From: Ottelia alismoides
Taxonomy: Eukaryota; Streptophyta; Magnoliopsida; Alismatales; Hydrocharitaceae
Length of the DNA stretch: 64,000 nt
Assembly: GCA_037367405.1 (NCBI GenBank)
Contig: JAZKJV010010609.1
Coordinates: 124,001-188,000 of the forward strand
Direction: 5' to 3'
This document shows positions 58,301-64,000 of this stretch, one piece after another (position 1 is the stretch's first letter; the number at the start of each line of letters is the position of its first letter). Made by a program: the position numbers and the translations under genes. The notes below the pieces were generated by a model. It did no database searches. It saw nothing but the letters and a program-made list of their open reading frames with translations, and was not told the DNA's origin.

Positions 58301-59339
58301 AGGATAGATGCTCCATGCCATGCTTGTTCACGTCCATGTTTTATTTCGCATTTTTTTGCATTTTTCCTAATTATTAAAAATGAAATAGAAGCCTATTTTG
58401 TACTGTTTAAATTGAAAAATACAAAAAAATTAGAAAATGTTTTTGAAAAATTCCAAAAAAATATATATGGTATAATTATATATATATAGAGTCCAGAAAT
58501 TGAAAAACCCTAAAAATATGAAAAAGAAAATTAAAAAAATCAGAAAGCCCCAAAATCCAACAAAAAAATAGAAAAATCCTTAAAAATCCCAAAAATATAT
58601 TTTTCTCTTTTACAAGTATCTATATATTATTATTAATGTATTAGAATTAATTTGGGAATTTTTGGAGTTTGTTTTATAGTTTTAAAACCCAAATTATATT
58701 CGGCCAATTATTTAGTCCTATATTGTGGACAATTTTTTAATTTAAAAATACATAAAAATTAGAAATATTTCAGAAAAATAACGAAAAAATTAGAAAAATA
58801 TTAAAAAGCCAAAAACAATTATATCTATATATATATCTTTTAAGTATATATATATATTTATATATATCTATAGACTATAGTACTCCTCTCTCTCTTCTTA
58901 TATATATATCTCTTTATATATATATGTCTTATATATATATATATCTATTTATATTATATAATTAAAAATATTAAAAGAAAATATAAAAAAATATAAAATA
59001 TAAAAACAAAATAAAAATTATAAAAATAAAAATATAAAAAAATTACAAAACCCAAAACCCACTAAAATAATAAAAGGACATGAACCACTGATTGAATAAT
59101 TGAATGATACATTACATACAACCATTCGCCTCCCAGTGTTCGACCTCTACCTGTACTTACACCTATACACATTTGCATGTAGAGTTATAATAAATTTTAA
59201 CTCCACATTTTTGGATATTTATTGCATATATTTACTGTGGGTTAATTGTTGACTGATTTGAGGATTATTGAGCGGTCACCGCATCGACTATTGATCCGCC
59301 TTGTGGATTAATACGACCCTTAATTATCCTCTTTCATCA
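55371..59339 (+). repeat. 5' LTR, family A copy 2 (3969 bp)
   Basis: It starts TGATGAATCT and ends CTTTCATCA, so the outermost seven bases (TGATGAA / TTCATCA) are inverted. It closely matches 6047-10151 in U3 (for example GGAATTGGTCGACAAGGAAT at 55596) and in layout: TATA box 56966-56973, GC-rich core about 56990-57920, GCAAA..CCCCTG phrases to 58240, TA-rich tract 58800-58960. The frame at 57287-57940 lies in the GC-rich core and is not conserved in the sister LTR. Confidence 0.92.
56966..56973 (+). promoter_or_regulatory. LTR TATA box
   Basis: TATAAATA, at the same relative position as 7628-7635 in the sister LTR. Confidence 0.65.
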
Positions 59340-59341
59340 AA

Positions 59342-59359
59342 TGGCGCCGTTGCCGGGGA
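59342..59359 (+). other. Primer binding site (tRNA-Asp), family A copy 2
   Basis: TGGCGCCGTTGCCGGGGA begins two bases after the LTR. It is identical to the family B site. Confidence 0.93.
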
Positions 59360-60780
59360 GGCAACGGATTTTGTATGATTTTGTAAGCGTATTTGATCAT
59401 TTATTCAATTATTTGCTCATGTCCATGATTTAGTCATTTGTTTGGTTTTTATTTCTATTTGAGATTACTTGATTGACTGCTCTGACCATTTCTTTCCTTT
59501 GTCTTTGATGCGAGGGACCGCCAAGCGAAGGAGGACCTCTTAGGAGGACCTATGCACCCAAGCGAGGTGGAGTTGGCTCTTCTATGCCACACCAACAGGA
59601 GAGAGCACCCATGACAGAAGAAGGAGAATTGTTGAAGACAGTCTCTATTTTCATGCATTTTATTTTATTTTATTTCATTTTATTATGTATATTCATGTGA
59701 GAGAGTGACACTTAGAAACATGTAATAATACAGGACTCTCACAGGTGCACGAAGACTCCCGAGGTCCAGTGCCCGAGGGATTGTTCCCTTGGGTGCCTCG
59801 ATGATTTTTGACGCTTTTCTTTTATTTTTAGTTTTATTATTTTGTGTGAATGAGCCTTAGCTTAAGAGTTGCTTGCTCGTAGAGTTAGGTCCAAACACCC
59901 TAATATTTGCATGTACCTATAGTTCGCTTTGGACCTAGATCAAACTCTAAACAGCCGCTCATTTATCTCTTAGCCTTTGTGCCACAGCGAACCCCGCAAA
60001 GCGCTTTCTCCTAAGCTCAAGTGTGTTGAGTACAGAGGACGGGTGAGCCAAGACCGGACTTTTTGAGGCTAAAGATTAATGAGCGACTTGTGGTGCTTCA
60101 CGATAATAGCAATTTCTGAACCTAGGGCGATTTCTTCGGTTTGCATTTGCATATAGCATATGTTTCAAATTCTGTTTTGCATCCCGCATGGAGAGAGCTG
60201 GGAGGCACTGTAAGTCTTCTTACTTGGCATGCATCATCGTTTTCTGACTTGCATGGCTTTTCCGATCTTCTCCCTCTGTTTTTGCCAACCTAGGATGCTT
60301 AAGGGAAATTGGAACCTCGATAGGCACGTGCATTGAAAATACCCAAAAAAGTGATAACTTTAATAAAATCGGGACTGTTAACTCTATTTGACCTAAAAAT
60401 AAAATGTAATGGACTTCCTTGTCTTGGGGAGAGCAACCCCCTCATTGTATGCGTTTTAAATTGCTTACGTGCACACTAAGGAGTAGAGCCCAAATCCCAT
60501 CAAGCCTCCTAAGTGATTGTACAATTTTTGTGATTCTCACCTAACTCTAAAAGATGAAAAGATACATGACCGTCACCTGATGGTCTTCACTGTGTGGAGT
60601 AGGTGAATCGGGGGTTCTGCCTTGCGTATTGATTGTGACTTGGAGTTCATTGTGTTTTTCTTTCATCCCTAGAGTAGTCGGTCCCACCGTGTGAGTCATG
60701 CATTTTCTATCTTTGAGTCTCTCTATCTCTCATATACATATATCTCTTCATTTTGCATCGAGTCATGATATTGGCGCTTG
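59360..60780 (+). other. Untranslated leader, family A copy 2
   Basis: Homologous to the family B leader at 48170-49816 in reverse, with shared landmarks GCGAGGGACCGC (59510), GTAATAATACAGG (59721), the AAAGCGCTTTCTCCTAAGCTC phrase region (60000) and GGGGAGAGCAACCCCCTC (60425). No coding signal. Confidence 0.72.
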
Positions 60781-61680
60781 ATCTCAATCATTCTTCGCCA
60801 AGTCCTTTGTTTCCCGCATCTTCACCATCTTCTATGTATCCATCGTACCATCTTCTCTGGTTCGAGGAGAGACCGCTCTTCGGACCGCAATTTTGACGGT
60901 GTTCCCGCCTTGTGTGGAACACCTAATTTTGTCTATGTCTCGATTTTTCTTGCCCGCCCTCCTCGTACCCTCTGTATCACTCTTCTACACCCATGATATT
61001 GGCACGCCCGCTCAATCAGCTTCTCCACCCCATTGTGTACCTTTCTTATCCATCTTCCTCATATCCCCCGTATCATCTCTCCCTTTACCCGGGAATGCTG
61101 TGCATAATGATGAGGCCCGCATCGAGGATTATTTATACAAATTATTTGTAAGTCGGGCCTATGATGTTGAGGTTGCTGAGATTGATGTGATTTGTCTTTG
61201 ATACATGCATACGAGCTCATTGAGGATTTTTGCTGATGCATAGAGCATAGGTGTGATGCATTATTGAGGAATTCTAGTTCTCGCACACCGGATTGAGGAT
61301 GTGGTATGATGCGATAATTCGATGAAGACTTCATAAGTATTGATTGATCTATCTTTCTTGAGGTGCCACCCATCTTGATTTTGAGGATCGAATGATTATT
61401 CTGATTTGGACTTCCTGATATTGGTGTGCGGAGCCGACATGATCTCTCATCTTCCTGATTGACCCATCCTTGATCTCCTGACTCTCTGATCCACCATGGC
61501 ACTTAGAGGATTACTGACTATTTTTCGTGCCATCTCAGCTGACTGGATTGACCAAAGGGATGTTTGGTGAATGGCATGATTATTTGCTCCCTTGCGTGAT
61601 CTTATGCCCTCCAAATGATTGAATGATCGAATGCTTTTGAGGACATGAGACGACTTGCCAGCATTCCCATGACCTACATT
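60781..61680 (+). other. Non-coding DNA replacing gag-pol
   Basis: Pyrimidine-rich to about 61080 (many CTTC and CCCTC phrases), then many ATTGATTGA and GAGGAT phrases. An open frame at 60893-61201 has no recognisable domain and its start is pyrimidine-rich low complexity; I do not call it a gene. No similarity to gag or pol was seen on either strand. Confidence 0.55.
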
Positions 61681-61689
61681 GATCTAGCT

Positions 61690-62830
61690 CGCATTGCTCC
61701 CCGAGGACTATCTGCGGGAGAATGCGATAATTTCTAGGACTACGGTTTCATCCACTGCTTTGGTCGCCATTATTATGGGCCCTGAAATCGAGTCAGATGA
61801 TATACTTGATTGGCCTCCCCCTGTGATTGTGTACCTGACCTATCGGTACACGCGGCCAATGTACTGGACTCAGCTGAGTCCGCTCTCCTTGACGGTCCTC
61901 GGAAGGCAGAGATCCACTTTTCTGATTATTCCATGCCTAGTTCATAGCTCCCCGAGGGTTATCTGCGGGAGACTATGACATATTTCATATCTGATTGGTC
62001 TTTTCTATTGGTAGCCACCTTGTCGACTACTGAGACCACTATGTGGATCCGTCTGATGGATCCGGCTCCTTTTAGCCCGCTCTCCTTGATGACCCTCGCA
62101 AGGTAGAGACACATTCTGACTATTCTTTGCCTAGATCGCAGTACTCTCTGAGGACTATCTGCGGGAGACTGCGACACTCTCTTTATGCTCGGTTCCCACT
62201 TCTGACTGTGTCTCCTTTCTGTTGGAGCACGGGATAGAGTCATCTGAAATACATGATTTTTGGTCCCAACTCGAGTTGTGTGTCCGATCTGCGGATCGTG
62301 GGACCTATCTGATTAGACTCCTTTGAGTCTGTTCGCCTTGATGGTCCTCGCAAGGTGGAGCTTCTGGTATCTGCTATTCCCATGACTAGTTGGCAGCCCG
62401 CTCCCCGAGGGTTATTTGCGGGACGCTGCCACACTTTCTTGATTTTACGGTCTCTTCTGCTGGTAGCCGATCTGTCGCCTACCAAGACCATTTCTATGAT
62501 CCGTCTGATGGATCAGGCTCCTTTGAGCCCGCTCTCCTTGACGACCCTCGGAAGGGTGAGCTTCTGTTCTGATTATTCATTGACTAGCATGTACTACTCC
62601 CCGAGGGTTATCTGCGGGAGAGTACATCATTTTGTAGGTGCTCGGCTTCATCTCTGGTGTCTCCAGTTGGTGGAGCACGAAGCCGGGTCTTCTGATTTGT
62701 ATACTCGGTCTCCTCCCTGGTTGTGTCTCCTGTCTGTTGGAGCACGGAACCGAGTCCTCTGATTATTCTCTGATTCTGCTCACCTTGAGGACCCTCGCAA
62801 GAGTGAGCCACATATGGTGTTGTCCGGTGT
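61690..62830 (+). repeat. Tandem repeat array with alternating 196/251-257-bp units
   Basis: The landmark CTCCCCGAGG(G/A)(T/C)TATCTGCGGGAGA recurs at 61697, 61948, 62144, 62401 and 62597 (spacings 251, 196, 257, 196). A second landmark, CC(T/G)TGA(C/T)G(G/A)(T/C)CCTCG(C/G)AAGG, recurs near 61888, 62087, 62339, 62540 and 62781. The alternation implies a dimeric higher-order unit of about 450 bp. Open frames here are by-products of the repeats. Confidence 0.85.
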
Positions 62831-63267
62831 ATTCTTATGACTTTCAGATTATATCACCAGCGTGCATCACACAATCTCATATGCTTTGTTTCCTATCTAT
62901 CTGAGACCATGATTGACCGGACGAGTCTGTACTGCTCTTTCTTCCTCCTGGTCTTACGGTATCGGCTATATTCCCTCATGTTGACTATATGAGCCGATCA
63001 TCAGCTTCACGCTACCGGTCCCTACTTTACTTCCCGATCTGATTGTCCCCGGTAGCCGACACCCACCTGACTGCATATCCGGGTGTCTTTTCACCTTCTG
63101 GCTGCGTCCTCGTTCTCATAGGGAGACGACGACGATAGTACGGTAGTCGCTTACCAGACACCGTCCTGAACTTCACCAGTTTCTCACCGATTGTATATAT
63201 GTATACCTTTTTCATTCTTTCTCCCGCATGTTCTTTGTGCCCCAGATCTACCGCCACATCTTTGTGT
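62831..63267 (+). other. Unassigned non-coding stretch before the hairpin array
   Basis: Moderately GC-rich, with an imperfect inverted phrase around CGGTATCGGCTATATTC and GGTAGCCGACACCC. No gene or known signal is seen. Confidence 0.4.
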
Positions 63268-63792
63268 CTACACTTAGGACGTACCTTGTCCTAAGTATAG
63301 GGGGGCACACACCGAGTTGTTCTTTCATTGCACATTTTCGTCACTTCTATTGTTGCCTATACCAAGGGATATCTCACCCTAAGTATAGGGGGAGTGATGT
63401 GTAGATTCTCAACGACCTTTTCATCAATCTGTATATATCTCTCTTTTCTTATTTTCTTCTTTTCTTCTTTTCCTTTTCATATTTCTTTAAAAGGTGTCGC
63501 CCCTTTGTGTCAGTTTTCTGTACTTAGGACGTACTTTGTCCTAAGTATAGGGGGTGCACCTCTGATGTGTTGATTCTTTGATCTGTTTATTCCCACCCTT
63601 GACCCTCCCTGCTTTGTGTACAGTATGCTATACTTAGGATTACTTGATCCTAAGTATAGGGGGGACGGTCAACTTCTATTTCCTTCATTTCTTATTCGTA
63701 TATTCTCTAGACTTGTCTATACTCAGTACGAGTTATGTCTTCTCTTTTCTTTTCGATCTATGAGGACATAGCTCAAGCTAAGTATAGGGGGG
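63268..63792 (+). repeat. Hairpin plus polypurine array, family A copy 2
   Basis: Modules (CTTAGGA, loop, TCCTAAGTATAGGGGG) occur at about 63270-63305, 63357-63391, 63520-63554 and 63628-63664, with a half-module at 63777-63792. This is one more full module than in copy 1. Spacer text such as CCCACCCTTGACCCTCC (63591) is shared with copy 1 (3561). Confidence 0.87.
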
Positions 63793-64000
63793 TTGTATAT
63801 ACTATGTATATACTTTAGCCATAACTCGTACTTTTGTAATAATATGGCTAATAATTCTTTAAATTCATTAAAAACCCTTAATAAAAAGAGATGTGATTAT
63901 TCCTCGAATTCTTTTTGTATATACTGATTAATAAATCAGGTGAAAATGTTTTTTTGCAAAATGTTTGAAAAATAGTTTGAAAATCATTGTGAACATTTAT
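63793..64000 (+). other. Start of the AT-rich tail, family A copy 2
   Basis: ACTCGTACTTTTG, then TTGAAAAATAGTTTGAAAAT-like runs up to the window end, as at 3780-4000 in copy 1. Confidence 0.7.

Larger units (their letters stand above)
55371..64000 (+). mobile_element. Family A copy 2: non-autonomous LARD-like element (5' part)
   Basis: A 5' LTR (55371-59339) and tRNA-Asp primer site are followed by a leader homologous to family B. From about 60780 to 63260, where gag and pol should be, there is non-coding DNA with a tandem repeat. The hairpin/polypurine array (63268-63792) and the AT-rich tail then begin. No RT, integrase, protease or gag motif was found, so the element would depend on proteins from relatives. 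Its 3' end lies beyond the window. Confidence 0.85.

Noticed and set aside
60893..61201. 102-codon open frame in the LARD internal region
   Set aside because: It has no recognisable domain, starts in pyrimidine-rich low complexity, and lacks any relative in the window.
61690..62830. CRISPR-like regularly spaced repeats
   Set aside because: Spacing is about 200-250 bases and intervening DNA is itself repeated; the setting is a plant retrotransposon.

Overview
This window is gene-poor nuclear DNA of a flowering plant, made almost entirely of nested transposable elements. The evidence is the Athila-type and Copia-type retrotransposons with plant tRNA primer sites, plant CACTA (En/Spm) transposons, and very AT-rich LTRs. 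I found no host gene, tRNA, rRNA or intact open gene. The species cannot be named from what is visible; a large, heterochromatic genome region is the likely setting.

Layout. 1-10151: the 3' part of a plus-strand Athila-like Ty3/gypsy element (family A): broken pol, a 2.7 kb non-coding tail with repeated polypurine/hairpin modules, and a 4.1 kb 3' LTR. 10152-13178: the end of a plus-strand CACTA element with two exons of an accessory protein and a clear terminal repeat at 13178. 13209-13836: a possible solo LTR. 14003-15697: a complete small CACTA element (31-bp TIRs, TAA target duplication). 15704-16053: a MITE-like element abutting it. 16062-18210: unassigned relic DNA. 18211 to about 31640: a minus-strand CACTA element split by a full-length but decayed Copia element (18763-29221, TSD CTCTT). 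About 31690-34981 and 53635-53951: a second Copia element, 5'-truncated, whose 3' LTR was split by a complete minus-strand Athila-like element (family B, 34982-53634). 53952-55370: part of an LTR of a third Athila-like family, minus strand. 55371-64000: a second family A element, plus strand, with an intact 5' LTR and tRNA-Asp primer site but non-coding DNA where gag-pol should be (a LARD-like non-autonomous element).

How the parts relate. Family B (34982-53634) is the best reference: LTR, primer site, 1.6 kb leader, gag, protease, RT, RNase H, integrase, hairpin/polypurine array, LTR. It is inactive, with eight stops and at least two frameshifts. Family A copy 1 supplies the matching pol and tail, and family A copy 2 the matching 5' end. 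By eye, family A and B pol are only about 65% identical in one integrase stretch, whereas the non-coding tail is close to 88-90% identical, so the tail has either been exchanged between families or is under constraint. The most interesting signals are this tail with its hairpin-plus-polypurine array, the degenerate AGGG..TGCAAAT motif array in all LTRs, the alternating tandem repeat in the LARD, a perfect 18-bp hairpin inside the small CACTA element, and an 18-bp identity between the Copia target site and the Copia pre-PPT sequence.

All alignments and percentages were made by eye on short stretches; domain names come from recognised motifs, not from database searches.
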